Part shown: piece by piece, positions 51,054-61,038 of the stretch
Layout: every line of letters begins with the position of its first letter
Position numbering within the stretch: the first letter of the stretch is position 1
Assembly (NCBI RefSeq): GCF_013155295.1
Contig: NZ_JABJXT010000010.1
Coordinates: 62,001-126,000 of the forward strand
DNA: 64,000 nucleotides
Reading direction: 5' to 3'
Source: Pseudogemmobacter hezensis
Lineage (GTDB): Bacteria; Pseudomonadota; Alphaproteobacteria; Rhodobacterales; Rhodobacteraceae
Made by a program: the position numbers and the translations under genes
The notes under the pieces: generated by a model
What the model was told of the DNA's origin: nothing
The model's input: only the letters and a program-made list of their open reading frames with translations
The model's database searches: none

Positions 51054-51950
51054 TCAGGCCGTCAGCGCCTTCTTCATGATGCAGGCCACCTCGTCATAGG
51101 TCGCGCCACGGGGCGCCGTTTTTCGCCAGATCAGCGACACCTCTCTGAGGGGGGCCTGCGCCGCCAGCGGCAGGGCCTTTACCAGCTTTTCCCGCAGCAC
51201 CTCAGAGCGCACATAAAGCTGCGGCAAAAGCGAGATGCCCATGCCAATCGCCACCATCTGGCGCAAAGTGTCCAGGGTGGTGCGTTCATAATCAGTGGCC
51301 AGATGCGCGCCCGCAGCGGTGCAAAAACGGATGATCTGGTCTTGCAGCTGCGGGCCGAAATCCATCGCCAGAATGGTCTCGCCTGCAAGGTCGGCGGGCT
51401 GGATCTGCGCCTGCCCTGCCAGCCGGTGATCGACGGGCAGGACGACCATCAGCGGCTCTGATATCAGAGGGTGGCATTCCAGATCGGGGCGGTCCACGGC
51501 TTCGGGCAGCAAGATCACATCATGGGCGCCGTCAATCAGCTGGCGCACCAGCACATCGCTGCGCTCTTCACGCACCCGCAGCCTGGTCTGGGGGAAGGCC
51601 CTGCGCAGATCCGGCATCGCCACCGCCAGCGCATAGGCCCCAACCGTATGCACCACGCCGATCTGCAACAGCGCGGGCGGGGCCATAGGGTCGTTGCGCC
51701 TTGCGATCTCGCGGATGTCCTCAAGACTGTCGAGCATGGCGCGGGCCCGCCTGGCCACCTCCTGGCCGGTGGGTGTCAGCGAAACCCTTGCCCGGGTGCG
51801 TTCCACAAGGCGGGCGCCCAGCCGGGCCTCAAGCTCTTTGAGCTGAATGCTGAGCGTGGGCTGTGCCACCCGACAGGCCTCAGCCGCCTGGCTGAAATTC
51901 AGCGTATCGGCCAGGGCCACCAGATAGCGCAGCTGTTGCAGGCTGGGCAT
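51054..51950 (-). CDS. OxyR-like LysR regulator lacking the peroxidatic cysteine
   Basis: 298 aa. The N-terminal HTH is LVALADTLNFSQAAEACRVAQPTLSIQLKELEARLG. The effector domain closely follows the OxyR pattern: AMDFGPQLQDQIIRFCTAAGAHLATDYERTTLDTLRQMVAIGMGISLLPQLYV. In E. coli OxyR the reactive Cys199 sits nine residues before Cys208; here the Cys208 position (IIRFC) is kept but the Cys199 position is Gln. It may therefore respond to another signal. It faces the mrp operon across an AT-rich region and could control it. Confidence 0.85.
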   Translation of the reverse strand: MPSLQQLRYLVALADTLNFSQAAEACRVAQPTLSIQLKELEARLGARLVERTRARVSLTPTGQEVARRARAMLDSLEDIREIARRNDPMAPPALLQIGVVHTVGAYALAVAMPDLRRAFPQTRLRVREERSDVLVRQLIDGAHDVILLPEAVDRPDLECHPLISEPLMVVLPVDHRLAGQAQIQPADLAGETILAMDFGPQLQDQIIRFCTAAGAHLATDYERTTLDTLRQMVAIGMGISLLPQLYVRSEVLREKLVKALPLAAQAPLREVSLIWRKTAPRGATYDEVACIMKKALTA

Positions 51951-52072
51951 GAGACCTCTTATTTATAACAGCTATAACAAGCTATATCATTATCTATTTC
52001 CATCCGGAAACCGATTTCGCTAGATCCTGTGTCAGCTCTGAACCCCGCAAAGCGCAGAGGCTGCGAACCGAT
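51951..52072. promoter_or_regulatory. Divergent region between the OxyR-like and mrp genes
   Basis: 122 bases, AT-rich in the first half. CTAT occurs at 51972, 51982 and 51994, i.e. at about one-helical-turn spacing, and ATAACAGCTAT/AACAAGCTAT is a near direct repeat. OxyR-type sites use ATAG/CTAT tetranucleotides, so this is a good operator candidate. Confidence 0.5.
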
Positions 52073-54319
52073 ATGCCATCAGACCATTCCGCGCCGGGCG
52101 CATCCCGGGTTTGGGGCTATGCGGCAGCCCTGATCTCGCTGGGCCTTGCCATAGCTGTCGCCATGCAGGCGCAGGCTGTGCTGGGCGGAGAGGTTTTGCT
52201 GGCCAGCTGGGCCTGGGCGCCCTCGCTGGGGATTTCGCTGGGCTTTATGCTGGACGGGCTTTCGCTGATTTTCGCGCTGCTGATCACCGGGATCGGGGCG
52301 CTGATCTTTCTTTATGCCACCGGCTATATGGGCGATCATCCGCAGTTCGGGCGGTTTGTGCTGTTTCTGTTTCTCTTCATGCTGTCGATGCTGGGCCTGG
52401 TGCTGGCCCGCGATCTGATCACCCTCTTCGTGTTCTGGGAGCTGACCTCGGTCACCTCCTACCTGCTGATCGGCTTCAACAACGATCAGCCAAAGGCGCG
52501 GCGCAATGCGTTGCAGGCCCTGCTGGTGACGGGGGGCGGCGGGCTTGCGCTTTTGGCCGGGTTTATTCTGATCGGCATGGCGGCGGGCAGCCATGATCTG
52601 GCGCAGATCCTTGCCTCCGGGGGCTTGCAGGACCACCCGCTTTACCTGCCGATCCTTGGGCTGGTTTTGCTGGGGGCCTTTACCAAATCGGCGCAGTTTC
52701 CGTTCCATTTCTGGCTGCCAAATGCGATGGCCGCGCCGACCCCGGTCTCGGCCTATCTGCATTCGGCAACCATGGTGAAGGCGGGCGTCTATCTGCTGGC
52801 GCGGCTGCATCCGACGCTGGGCGATACCGCCGCCTGGAGCGGCACGCTGACCGCGGCGGGCCTGCTGACGGCGGTGATGGCCTCGGTATTCGCGCTGCGC
52901 CAAAGCGATCTGAAACAGGCGCTGGCCTATACGACGCTGATGGCTCTGGGCACGATCACGCTGTTTCTGGCGGGCGGATCACCCTATGCGCTGACGGCCG
53001 CGATCACCTTTCTGATCGTGCATTCGCTTTATAAGGCGGCGCTTTTCATGGTGGTCGGTGCCATAGATCACGCCACCGGCACGCGTGAGGTGGCGCATTT
53101 AGGCGGTCTGCGCCGGGCCATGCCGCTGACTGCGCTGGCGGCTGCGCTGGCGGCGGCCTCAATGGCGGGGCTGCCGCCGATGCTCGGCTGGATCGGCAAA
53201 GAGCTGCTTTATGCCGGGGCGGGCACGCTGCCTGTGCCGGGCCTGGTGACAGCGGGGGTTCTGCTGGCCAATGCGCTGATGTTTGCGGTGGCGGGGATCG
53301 TGGCGCTGCGCCCCTTCTGGGGCCAGCCCATCGCGCCGCCGCACCCCCCGCATGAGGTGGGCTGGCAGATGCTGGCGGGCCCTTTGCTGCTGGGTGTCCT
53401 GGGGCTTGGCTGCGGCCTTGCTGCAGGGCTTTTGCAGCCCTTTGTGAGCGTGGCGGTCACGATCAGCCTGGACCAGCCTCATGCCGCCGATCTGCATCTT
53501 TGGGCCGGGCTGAACCTGCCCTTCGCCCTTAGCCTTGCCACCTTCGCGCTAGGCACGCTGATCTGTCTGGCCCGCGATACGCTGCGCCGTGCCATAGCGG
53601 CGGGTCTTGCCCGCCTGCCGGGCTTTGATCCCGGCTGGGATCGGTTTCTGGACGGGTTCCGGGCCTTTGCGCTCTGGCAGTCGCGGCTGATCCAGACCGG
53701 GCGGCTGAGCCATTATCTGACCGCGACCTTCGTCACCCTTGCGCTGACGCTGGGGGTGACCCTGATCCTGAAGCGCCCTGTCATTGCGATCGCGCTTTCG
53801 GCCTCGCCCCTTTTGTGGCTGATCGCGGGCTTTACGCTGGCGGGGGCGGTGCTGGCGCTGGTGCCTGGCTCCCGCATTGCCAATATCGCCGGGATCGGCA
53901 CGGTCGGGATCGGGGTTGCGCTGATCTTCATCCTGTTTGGGGCGCCGGATGTCGCCACCACGCAGCTGATGGTCGAGACCCTTTCGGCGGTGCTGTTCGG
54001 GATCGCCATGCTGCGCCTGCCTGGCATCATCGAGCGCCGCTCGCCCCGCAAACAGCTGCTGCATGCGGGGATCGCGCTGGCGGTTGGCCTGTGTGTTACG
54101 CTGACCATCCTGGCCATCGTCTCGCATCCGCTTGACCGCCATATCACCCGCTTTTTCGAGGAAGGCTCTTACGCGCAGGCGCATGGGCTGAACATCGTCA
54201 ATGTGATCCTCGTGGATTTCCGCGCCTTTGACACCTTTGGCGAGCTGACGGTGGTGCTGCTGGCCGCGATCGGGGCCTATGCGCTGCTGAAACGCAAAGC
54301 GGCAGGGGGGCGCGAATGA
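52073..54319 (+). CDS. mrpA: Mrp-type Na+(K+)/H+ antiporter subunit A
   Basis: 748 aa, about 19 or more hydrophobic helices. It is homologous to complex I Nuo[17 protein letters not shown] near 120, [41 protein letters not shown] near 202-242 contains the conserved proton-path Lys residues. The C terminus carries the additional MrpA/MrpB-like part ([21 protein letters not shown]). It is the first of seven tightly overlapping genes that form a hetero-oligomeric antiporter for sodium and pH homeostasis. Confidence 0.95.
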   Translation: MPSDHSAPGASRVWGYAAALISLGLAIAVAMQAQAVLGGEVLLASWAWAPSLGISLGFMLDGLSLIFALLITGIGALIFLYATGYMGDHPQFGRFVLFLFLFMLSMLGLVLARDLITLFVFWELTSVTSYLLIGFNNDQPKARRNALQALLVTGGGGLALLAGFILIGMAAGSHDLAQILASGGLQDHPLYLPILGLVLLGAFTKSAQFPFHFWLPNAMAAPTPVSAYLHSATMVKAGVYLLARLHPTLGDTAAWSGTLTAAGLLTAVMASVFALRQSDLKQALAYTTLMALGTITLFLAGGSPYALTAAITFLIVHSLYKAALFMVVGAIDHATGTREVAHLGGLRRAMPLTALAAALAAASMAGLPPMLGWIGKELLYAGAGTLPVPGLVTAGVLLANALMFAVAGIVALRPFWGQPIAPPHPPHEVGWQMLAGPLLLGVLGLGCGLAAGLLQPFVSVAVTISLDQPHAADLHLWAGLNLPFALSLATFALGTLICLARDTLRRAIAAGLARLPGFDPGWDRFLDGFRAFALWQSRLIQTGRLSHYLTATFVTLALTLGVTLILKRPVIAIALSASPLLWLIAGFTLAGAVLALVPGSRIANIAGIGTVGIGVALIFILFGAPDVATTQLMVETLSAVLFGIAMLRLPGIIERRSPRKQLLHAGIALAVGLCVTLTILAIVSHPLDRHITRFFEEGSYAQAHGLNIVNVILVDFRAFDTFGELTVVLLAAIGAYALLKRKAAGGRE

Positions 54320-54729
54320 ACTCGCTTATTCTCAGCACCGGGGCCCGGTTTCTGGTCGCGCTTTTCCTGGTCTTTTCGGTCTATGTGCTGCTGCGCGGCC
54401 ATAATGCGCCGGGCGGCGGCTTTATCGGCGGGCTGATCGCGGCCTGTGGCTTTGCCATCCATGCCTTTGCCAGTGGCGTGGCCGAGGCGCGGCGTGCCCT
54501 GCGGGTTGATCCGCGCAGCATTGGCACCTGGGGGCTGATCTGCGCGCTGATCGCAGGGCTGATGGCGGGGCCTTTGGGGGCGGCCCCGTTTCAGGGCATC
54601 TGGGCAGAGATCGCAGGTTACAAAATCTCAAGCGTGCTGCTGTTCGATATCGGCGTCTATCTGGCCGTGATCGGCGGTGTCCTGACGCTGATCTTCGCGC
54701 TGGAGGATCTGGGGGAGGAGGTCGGCTGA
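54316..54729 (+). CDS. mrpB: Mrp antiporter subunit B
   Basis: 137 aa with four hydrophobic helices. [21 protein letters not shown] near residues 28-48 is the MrpB signature. It overlaps mrpA by 4 bases (ATGA) and mrpC by one base. Confidence 0.95.
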   Translation: MNSLILSTGARFLVALFLVFSVYVLLRGHNAPGGGFIGGLIAACGFAIHAFASGVAEARRALRVDPRSIGTWGLICALIAGLMAGPLGAAPFQGIWAEIAGYKISSVLLFDIGVYLAVIGGVLTLIFALEDLGEEVG

Positions 54730-55091
54730 TGGAAACCGTGCTCGCGCTTTTGTCGGGTCTGCTGACGGCTGCGGCGGTCTGGCTGATGCTGTCAGGCAAT
54801 CTTTTGCGCTTTCTGTTCGGGCTTTTGCTGCTGTCAAACGCGGTCAATCTGGCGATCTTTGCCGCGGGCCGCCTGACCGGGGCCGCGCCCCCCCTGCTGG
54901 GGCCGGGCGGGGCTCTGCCCGGGCATGAGATGGCGAATGCCTTGCCCCAGGCGCTGCTTTTGACCGCGATTGTCATCGGCTTTGGCCTTTTCGCTTTCGC
55001 GCTGGCGCTGACCATCCGTGCCTGGCGCAGCTTTGGCCATCTGGAGGTTGACCGGATGCGGCTGGCAGAACCGGATGAGGGCGAAAAATGA
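54729..55091 (+). CDS. mrpC: Mrp antiporter subunit C
   Basis: 120 aa, a NuoK-like three-helix protein; LLRFLFGLLLLSNAVNLAIFAAG and ALPQALLLTAIVIGFGLFAFALAL are typical. Its start shares a base with the mrpB stop and its end overlaps mrpD by 4 bases. Confidence 0.95.
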   Translation: METVLALLSGLLTAAAVWLMLSGNLLRFLFGLLLLSNAVNLAIFAAGRLTGAAPPLLGPGGALPGHEMANALPQALLLTAIVIGFGLFAFALALTIRAWRSFGHLEVDRMRLAEPDEGEK

Positions 55092-56590
55092 GCTGGATCC
55101 TTGCGCTGCCGATCCTTGCGCCCTTTCTCACGGCGGCGCTGGCCTTTCTTTTGCGCAACCGGCGCGGCTCTGGCTGGGTGTCGGTGCTGGGCGCGGCCCT
55201 CTCGCTGGTGTTGGCGGTGCGGCTGTTGCTGGCGGTGCTGGAGCATGGCGTGATCGCCGGGCAGATGAGCGCATGGCCCGCGCCTTTCGGCATTACGCTG
55301 GTGGCCGATTACCTCAGCGCGGCCATGGTGCTGATCACCGCGATCATCAGCCTTGCGGTTGCCATCTGGGCCATGGCCGAGATCGGCCAGACCTCAACCC
55401 GGCTGGGCTGGCACGGGCTGTTCCAGACCCTGATCGGCGGCGTGAGCGGGGCCTTCCTGACCGGAGACCTCTTCAACCTTTACGTCTGGTTTGAGGTGCT
55501 GCTGATTTCATCCTTCGGCCTTCTGGTGATCGGCGGGCGCAGGCAGGCGATTGATGGCGCGGTGAAATATGTCACGCTGAACCTGATCTCGACGGTGCTG
55601 TTTCTTTGCGCGGCGGGGCTGACCTATGGCGCAACGGGCACGCTGAACATGGCCGATCTGCACCGGGCTGTCGCCGCGCATCCCGACCCCGGGCTGATGA
55701 CGGTCATTGCGGTGATGTTCATGCTGGCCTTCGGGCTGAAGGCTGCGGTCTTTCCGCTGTTCTTCTGGCTGCCCGCCTCATATCACACGCCGCATTTCGC
55801 GGTCTCGGCGGTTTTTGCCGGGCTTTTGACCAAGGTGGGCGTCTATGCGCTGATCCGCAGCTTCACGCTGATTTTCACCCATGACCAGGGCTATACGCAT
55901 CAGATCCTGCTTTGGACCGCCTGTCTGACCATGCTGAGCGGGGTGCTGGGGGCGGCGGCGCAAAGCGATTTTCGCAAGATCCTCTCGTTCCATATCGTCA
56001 GCCAGATCGGCTATATGGTGCTGGGTCTGGCGCTGATGTCGCCGCTGGCGCTGATGGGGGGCGTGTTTTACCTGCTGCACCATATCATCGTGAAGGCGAA
56101 CCTTTTCCTGATTGCGGGGGTCTCGCGCCGCCTGACGGGCAGCTCTGATCTTTACGCGATTGGCGGGCTTTACAGATCCGCGCCGCTGCTGGCGGTTTTG
56201 TTCCTGATCCCGGCCTTTTCGCTGGCGGGTTTTCCGCCGCTGTCGGGGTTCTGGGCCAAATATGTGCTGGTCAGGGCCTCGCTGGATGCGGGCATGGGGC
56301 TGGTTGCCTTTGTCGCGCTTCTGACCGGGCTTCTGACGATTTACTCGATGACCAAAATCTGGGCCGAGGCCTTCTGGAAACCCCATCCCAATGGCTCCTG
56401 GCCCAGGCTTTCCGATATCCCCGCCCGCCCGCGCTGGCTGATGCTGGCGCCGATCATCGTGCTGGCGGCGATGACGGTGCTGATCGGCATTTTCCCGCAG
56501 CCCTTCATCAGCTTTGCCACGATTGGCGCCGGGCAGTTGCTGGATCCCGCCGCCTATATCGAGACGGTGTTGCGGGGGCGCGCATCATGA
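55088..56590 (+). CDS. mrpD: Mrp antiporter subunit D
   Basis: 500 aa, a NuoN/NuoM-like channel subunit with ~14 helices. LYVWFEVLLISSFGLLVIGG near 130, KAAVFPLFFWLPASYHTPHFAVSAVFAGLLTKVGVYALIRS near 218-258 has the conserved Lys residues, and HIVSQIGYMVLG near 303. With MrpA it forms the ion/proton-translocating core. It overlaps both neighbours by 4 bases. Confidence 0.95.
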   Translation: MSWILALPILAPFLTAALAFLLRNRRGSGWVSVLGAALSLVLAVRLLLAVLEHGVIAGQMSAWPAPFGITLVADYLSAAMVLITAIISLAVAIWAMAEIGQTSTRLGWHGLFQTLIGGVSGAFLTGDLFNLYVWFEVLLISSFGLLVIGGRRQAIDGAVKYVTLNLISTVLFLCAAGLTYGATGTLNMADLHRAVAAHPDPGLMTVIAVMFMLAFGLKAAVFPLFFWLPASYHTPHFAVSAVFAGLLTKVGVYALIRSFTLIFTHDQGYTHQILLWTACLTMLSGVLGAAAQSDFRKILSFHIVSQIGYMVLGLALMSPLALMGGVFYLLHHIIVKANLFLIAGVSRRLTGSSDLYAIGGLYRSAPLLAVLFLIPAFSLAGFPPLSGFWAKYVLVRASLDAGMGLVAFVALLTGLLTIYSMTKIWAEAFWKPHPNGSWPRLSDIPARPRWLMLAPIIVLAAMTVLIGIFPQPFISFATIGAGQLLDPAAYIETVLRGRAS

Positions 56591-57096
56591 CCCTTCTGGC
56601 GATGAACCTGCTGCTGGCTCTTGGATATGCCGCGCTTTGGGGCAGCTTTGCGCCGCTGGATCTGGCGGGCGGTTTCGTCATTGGCTTTGTCGCGCTGTGG
56701 TTCGGGCGCAGACTGGCCCCGGGCCGCGGCCAGGAAGGCCCTGCGCATGACCGCTACGGCCCGCGCTATTTCCGCGTTTTGCCGCAGGTGCTGATCCTGT
56801 TTGTCTATTTCCTGAAAGAGCTGGTAAAATCCTGCCTGATGGTGGCGCGTGACTGTATCGCCCGCCGCCCCCGTCTGCATCCGGCAATCGTGACCTTCCC
56901 GATCGGTCCGAAAAGCGATCTTGAGATCTTTGTGCTGGCCAATCTGATCACCCTGACCCCGGGCACGCTGACGCTGGATGTGGCGAAAGACAAAAGCCAT
57001 CTGCTGATCCACTCGATCTATGCGGCGGATGCGGATGCGGTGATCGCCGATCTGCGCAGCGGAATGGAGCATCGCGTCAGAGAGGTATTCCGCTGA
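56587..57096 (+). CDS. mrpE: Mrp antiporter subunit E
   Basis: 169 aa. The hydrophobic N terminus is followed by YFLKELVKSCLMVARDCI and the conserved EIFVLANLITLTPGTLTLDV near residue 117-136, typical of MrpE. It shares a base with mrpF. Confidence 0.94.
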   Translation: MTLLAMNLLLALGYAALWGSFAPLDLAGGFVIGFVALWFGRRLAPGRGQEGPAHDRYGPRYFRVLPQVLILFVYFLKELVKSCLMVARDCIARRPRLHPAIVTFPIGPKSDLEIFVLANLITLTPGTLTLDVAKDKSHLLIHSIYAADADAVIADLRSGMEHRVREVFR

Positions 57097-57392
57097 TGAC
57101 ACCCACAGACTTCCTGGCGATTTGCCTGAACACCGGCCTTGGCCTGATCGCGCTTTCGATTGCCCTTGGCTTTGTGCGGCTTTGGCGCGGGCCAGAGCTG
57201 GCCGACCGGGTGGTGGCGCTGGATATGATGACCTCGGCGATCATCGGCTTTTGCGGGCTGTTCGCGGTCAGGGCGCAGGTTGAGGGCTATCTCGATATCG
57301 CGGTGGCCCTGGCATTGGTCAGTTTTGTCTCGGTCGTGGCGCTGGCGCGATATGCCGGACGGCTTGCCCGCAGGAGCGATCAGAATGATTGA
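57096..57392 (+). CDS. mrpF: Mrp antiporter subunit F
   Basis: 98 aa, three helices; FVRLWRGPELADRVVALDMMTS near residue 26-47 is the MrpF signature. The end overlaps mrpG by 8 bases. Confidence 0.94.
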   Translation: MTPTDFLAICLNTGLGLIALSIALGFVRLWRGPELADRVVALDMMTSAIIGFCGLFAVRAQVEGYLDIAVALALVSFVSVVALARYAGRLARRSDQND

Positions 57393-57675
57393 GGTCATAA
57401 CTGGCATTCTTGCCCTGCTGGCGGGGGGATTTGCGCTGATTGCGGCGCTTGGCGTGCTGCGCTTCCCCGATGTGCTGACGCGGATGCATGCTTCGTCGAA
57501 GGTTGGCTCATTCGCCGGGGCGCTGGCGCTTTTGGCGGCGGCGGTCGATATCGGAACACTCAGCGCGGCCACCAGGGCGGGCTTTGCGATCCTGTTCATC
57601 TTTCTGACCGCGCCCATCGGGGCGCATCTGCTGGGGCGGGCGGCGCTTTGGCGCAGGCTGACAGGGCGCAGGTAA
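57385..57675 (+). CDS. mrpG: Mrp antiporter subunit G
   Basis: 96 aa from the ATG at 57385, which has AGGAG ten bases upstream inside mrpF. ALGVLRFPDVLTRMHASSKVGS near residue 24-45 is the MrpG signature, with three helices. It is the last gene of the antiporter operon. No clear terminator follows in the 182-base gap before the GST gene. Confidence 0.94.
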   Translation: MIEVITGILALLAGGFALIAALGVLRFPDVLTRMHASSKVGSFAGALALLAAAVDIGTLSAATRAGFAILFIFLTAPIGAHLLGRAALWRRLTGRR

Positions 57676-57857
57676 CCCGGCCCCGGCGCGAAAGCGGCAT
57701 GGACCCGATCATTGCATCCCCTGAGACCAAAGCGTCTGGCTCATCACCAGGGCTGCGCTCTGGCCTGTCGTTTCACCATGCGCGGATCGGATTATGGCTT
57801 ATGGTTTCCGGGTGTGACCCTATATAAGCGCGGCATATCCAGCAGGGGGGAAATGCG

Positions 57858-58460
57858 GTGAGATTGTTTTACAGCACAAGTTCACCATTCGCACGTATGG
57901 TGCGGATTGCTCTGATCGAGAAGGCGGTGCCCTCGGTCGAGCCGGTCCTGGTCAATCCCTGGCAGGATGCACCGGATCTGATCCGTGCCAATCCCAGCTG
58001 CCGGGTTCCGGCGCTTGTGCTTGATGATGGCACCGCGCTGAGCGAAAGCCAGATGATTATCGCCTGGATGGATCGTGAGTATCCGCAGCCGCCGCTTTAC
58101 AATACTGCGGCGCTGGCGCTGGCGGGGATCGCGGTTGGCGCGATTGAGGCTGCCGCTGCCATCATCATCGGGCGGCGGGCGACCGATGCCGGTTTTGACA
58201 CCTCTGCGGTCGGGCTGCGCCGTCGCCGTTCGATTGTCACCGCCCTTGATACGCTTGAGGCGCAGGCAGCGGCGCTGGAGCGCCCTGATCCCGATCTGGC
58301 CGTGATTGCCACGGTGACCCTGGTGGATTACCTGCATTTCCGTTTTGGTGGCGCGGAATGGATGCCGCAGATCGCGCGGCTTGATGCGTTGTCGCAGCGG
58401 CTCCGGGCGCGTCCGTCCTTTGCCGAAACGATGCCGACCGAGATGCCGGCCCAACCCTGA
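57858..58460 (+). CDS. Glutathione S-transferase family protein
   Basis: 200 aa. The start is GTG at 57858 with AGGGGGG upstream; a nearby ATG (57853) is out of frame and closes at once. The N-terminal thioredoxin-like half has FYSTSSPFARMVRIALIEK with the likely glutathione-activating Ser in the first loop, NPSCRVPALVLDDGTALSESQMIIAWMD near 45-72; the C-terminal half is helical. Substrate unknown. Confidence 0.88.
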   Translation: MRLFYSTSSPFARMVRIALIEKAVPSVEPVLVNPWQDAPDLIRANPSCRVPALVLDDGTALSESQMIIAWMDREYPQPPLYNTAALALAGIAVGAIEAAAAIIIGRRATDAGFDTSAVGLRRRRSIVTALDTLEAQAAALERPDPDLAVIATVTLVDYLHFRFGGAEWMPQIARLDALSQRLRARPSFAETMPTEMPAQP

Positions 58461-58657
58461 CCCGTGCCGCTCTGGTCGTGCAACCCTGGCCCATGCAGCA
58501 GCGCTGAGCGTCCAGAGGCCTGAGGCTATTGCCCGTCAGTCCGCGCGCCATGCGCCAGGGGCTGCGGGCGGGCCGTGTGATTGCAGGATTTGCATTTTGT
58601 GGTGCTGATCTGTTTTGCAAGGCCCGCTGCGCGTGCCTCATGCACTTGCGCAAAACG

Positions 58658-59347
58658 TCAGGTCGGGTTGATCCAGCGATAGCCGATGCCAGCCTCGGTG
58701 CGGATGGCGCTGGCGTCAAAGCCGACGGCTTCCAGCTTTTGGCGCAGCTGCCCGATAAAGACCCGCAAATAGGCGACATCCGCAACATGCGCCGGGCCCC
58801 AGACGCGCAGCAGCAGCTGGCGATGCGTCACAATCCGGTCGGGCTGCTCCAGCAGGGCCAGCAAGAGATCGAACTCTTTTGGCGTCAGCCTGACCTCTTC
58901 GGCGCCAACAAAGACCTGGCGCAAGTCCCGCGACAGGGTCAGATCGCCGCTGCGCAACAGCGCCTGGGCCCCGGCCCCACGCTTTGGCCGCAACGAGGCC
59001 CGCAGCCGCGCCAGCAACTCGCCGATGGCAAAGGGTTTGGCGACAAAGTCATTCGCGCCCAGATCCAGCGCCAGGATCTTCTCCATCTCCTGGTCATGGG
59101 CCGAGAGCACGATCACCGGCAGATCACTGTCGGCCCGCAGGCGCTCGATCACGGTTTTGCCGTTCATATCGGGCAGGCCAAGATCAAGGATCATCAGATC
59201 GGGGCGCAGCTGCGCCACTGCCGCCAGCGCCTCGGCGCCATTGGCGGCCAGCGCGGTGTCATAGCCCGAAGCCCCAAGCGCATGAACAAGGAAGCGTTGG
59301 ATCTGTGGCTCGTCATCCACGATCAGGATCAGCTGACGCTCGCTCAT
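58658..59347 (-). CDS. kdpE: OmpR-family response regulator, KdpE-like
   Basis: 229 aa. The receiver domain has LILIVDDEPQIQRFL, the phosphorylatable Asp in PDLMILDLGLPDMNGK near 50, and LGANDFVAKPFAIGELLARL near 96-115. The C-terminal winged helix (VRLTPKEFDLLLALLEQPDRIVTHRQLLLRVWGP) is typical of KdpE. It shares ATGA with the kinase gene. kdpFABC is absent here; the adjacent potassium gene is kup. Confidence 0.92.
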   Translation of the reverse strand: MSERQLILIVDDEPQIQRFLVHALGASGYDTALAANGAEALAAVAQLRPDLMILDLGLPDMNGKTVIERLRADSDLPVIVLSAHDQEMEKILALDLGANDFVAKPFAIGELLARLRASLRPKRGAGAQALLRSGDLTLSRDLRQVFVGAEEVRLTPKEFDLLLALLEQPDRIVTHRQLLLRVWGPAHVADVAYLRVFIGQLRQKLEAVGFDASAIRTEAGIGYRWINPT

Positions 59348-60876
59348 CTGCGGCTGTCCGGGGCTGTGGAAAGGGCAGGGGCTATGGGCAGGACAAGGGC
59401 GATCTGGCTGCCGCCGCCCGGTGAGGGGTTCATGTGGGCCTCAAGCCTGCCGCCCAGCAGCCGGGCGATCCCCTTGCAGATCGGCAGGCCAAGGCCGCTG
59501 TTCTCTTCGCCGCGTGTCAGATCGGGCGTGGCCAGCCAGGCCGCGACCGGGGCAGGCAGGCCCGCGCCACTGTCATGCACCTCAAGCCGGATCTGATCCC
59601 CCATCTGCGACCCAGTCACCGTGATCGGGCCCGGCGCGTAGCGTTGCGCATTTTCGATCAGGCTGAACACGACCTGTTCGACCAGCCCTGCCTCGGCCAT
59701 GACCAGCGCCAGATCGGGCAGATCGGTGCGGATCTGGCAGGCAGGCCAGGCGCGCCGCGCCCGGGCGGCGGCCGCACGTGCGCAATCTGCGGGGGCGACC
59801 GGGCTGAATGCCACGGCCGCGCCGCTGACCAGCCGCGTCATCTGCAACAGCTTTTCGACATAGCGGGCCAGGCGCTCGGCTTCCTCAGATGCGGCATCGA
59901 TCAGATCGGACTGGGCCTCTGGCGTCAGCCCTTCGCGCAGATCGCGCAGCGTGGTGACCGAGCCAAGGATAGTGGCAAGCGGCGTGCGCAGATCATGGGA
60001 CAGCGACGACAGCAGCGCCGCCCGCAGCATCTGGCGTTCAGAGGTTTCCCGCTCTTCCCCTGCCTTGCGGGCCAGTTCCAGCCGCTCCAGCGTCGCCCCG
60101 GCCTGGCGCAGCACAGAATCGATCGCCTCACCGCGATAGCCTGCGTCCCGGTCGGTGGCATTTGGCAGACGGTGCCCGATGGCATAACGCGCCTCTTCGC
60201 CCAGAGGCAGCGGGTGGAAGGTCAGATGCGATCCGGTCCAGCCCTCGGCAATGCCATCCTCGCGCCTGCCGCGCAAAAGCGCCTGCCCGGCGGCCTGATA
60301 ATCGGCGGGCCGCAGGTCCGGGCCGCCAGGCTGGGGCTGCAGCACCTCGCCCAGGCGCGTCAGCACCGCGACGGGCGCATCTGACAGGGCGGCAATATGG
60401 CGGGTGGCGGCGGCCAGAACCTGGGTCTCACTTTGCGCCGCATTCAGCGCGCTGCTGGCCGAGGACAGCACCGTCAGCACCAGCGCCCGGTCTCGCGCGG
60501 TATCGACCTGCTCGCGCATCCGCCCCGCCAGAAAGCCCGTCAGCCCGGCTGCGGCCAGGAAGGCAACCAGCACGATCATGTCCTGGGGTCGCGCCGCCAT
60601 CAGCGTGAACTGCGGCTCGATGAAGAAGAAGTTGAACACCGCCACTGCCGCCACCGCCGAGCCGATCCCCGGCCAGAAACCAAAGGCCGCCGCATTGATC
60701 AGCACCGCCATCAGCAGGACCAAAAGCGCGACGATCTCGCTCATCCAGCCGCGCGAAGACACCAGGATCAGCGTCACCAGCGCCAGGACCAGCACCGCCA
60801 CAAGCAGCTGCAGCGGCCGCTGTGACAAAGGGCCGGCGCGGACAGGGCCAGAGGGGGGCGGAAATGCAGGATCCAT
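59344..60876 (-). CDS. kdpD: Short KdpD-like sensor histidine kinase
   Basis: 510 aa versus ~890 for full KdpD. It begins at the DUF4118 four-helix membrane region (~25-120: AAFGFWPGIGSAVAAVAVFNFFFIEPQFTL), then a GAF-like domain, the phosphorylated His in SLSHDLRTPLATILG near 300, and ATP-binding boxes IENAQRYA, HDSGAGL and GLGLPICKGI. The N-terminal KdpD and USP domains (~370 residues) are missing. It is divergent from kup, so it may regulate K+ uptake by Kup. Confidence 0.88.
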   Translation of the reverse strand: MDPAFPPPSGPVRAGPLSQRPLQLLVAVLVLALVTLILVSSRGWMSEIVALLVLLMAVLINAAAFGFWPGIGSAVAAVAVFNFFFIEPQFTLMAARPQDMIVLVAFLAAAGLTGFLAGRMREQVDTARDRALVLTVLSSASSALNAAQSETQVLAAATRHIAALSDAPVAVLTRLGEVLQPQPGGPDLRPADYQAAGQALLRGRREDGIAEGWTGSHLTFHPLPLGEEARYAIGHRLPNATDRDAGYRGEAIDSVLRQAGATLERLELARKAGEERETSERQMLRAALLSSLSHDLRTPLATILGSVTTLRDLREGLTPEAQSDLIDAASEEAERLARYVEKLLQMTRLVSGAAVAFSPVAPADCARAAAARARRAWPACQIRTDLPDLALVMAEAGLVEQVVFSLIENAQRYAPGPITVTGSQMGDQIRLEVHDSGAGLPAPVAAWLATPDLTRGEENSGLGLPICKGIARLLGGRLEAHMNPSPGGGSQIALVLPIAPALSTAPDSRR

Positions 60877-61038
60877 GCGCTGATCAAACCCCGGCGCAGG
60901 AATTTGTCCACCGTCTTTATGGAATCCTTATATCTGCGGCGGCTTTCCCCATCGCTTCCTTACGCGGATGCGCAGAAATCCGGGATAGCGCCAGGGGCCT
61001 GCGCTTTGCCCGCATCCCCGGCCAGACCGGAGAGCAAA

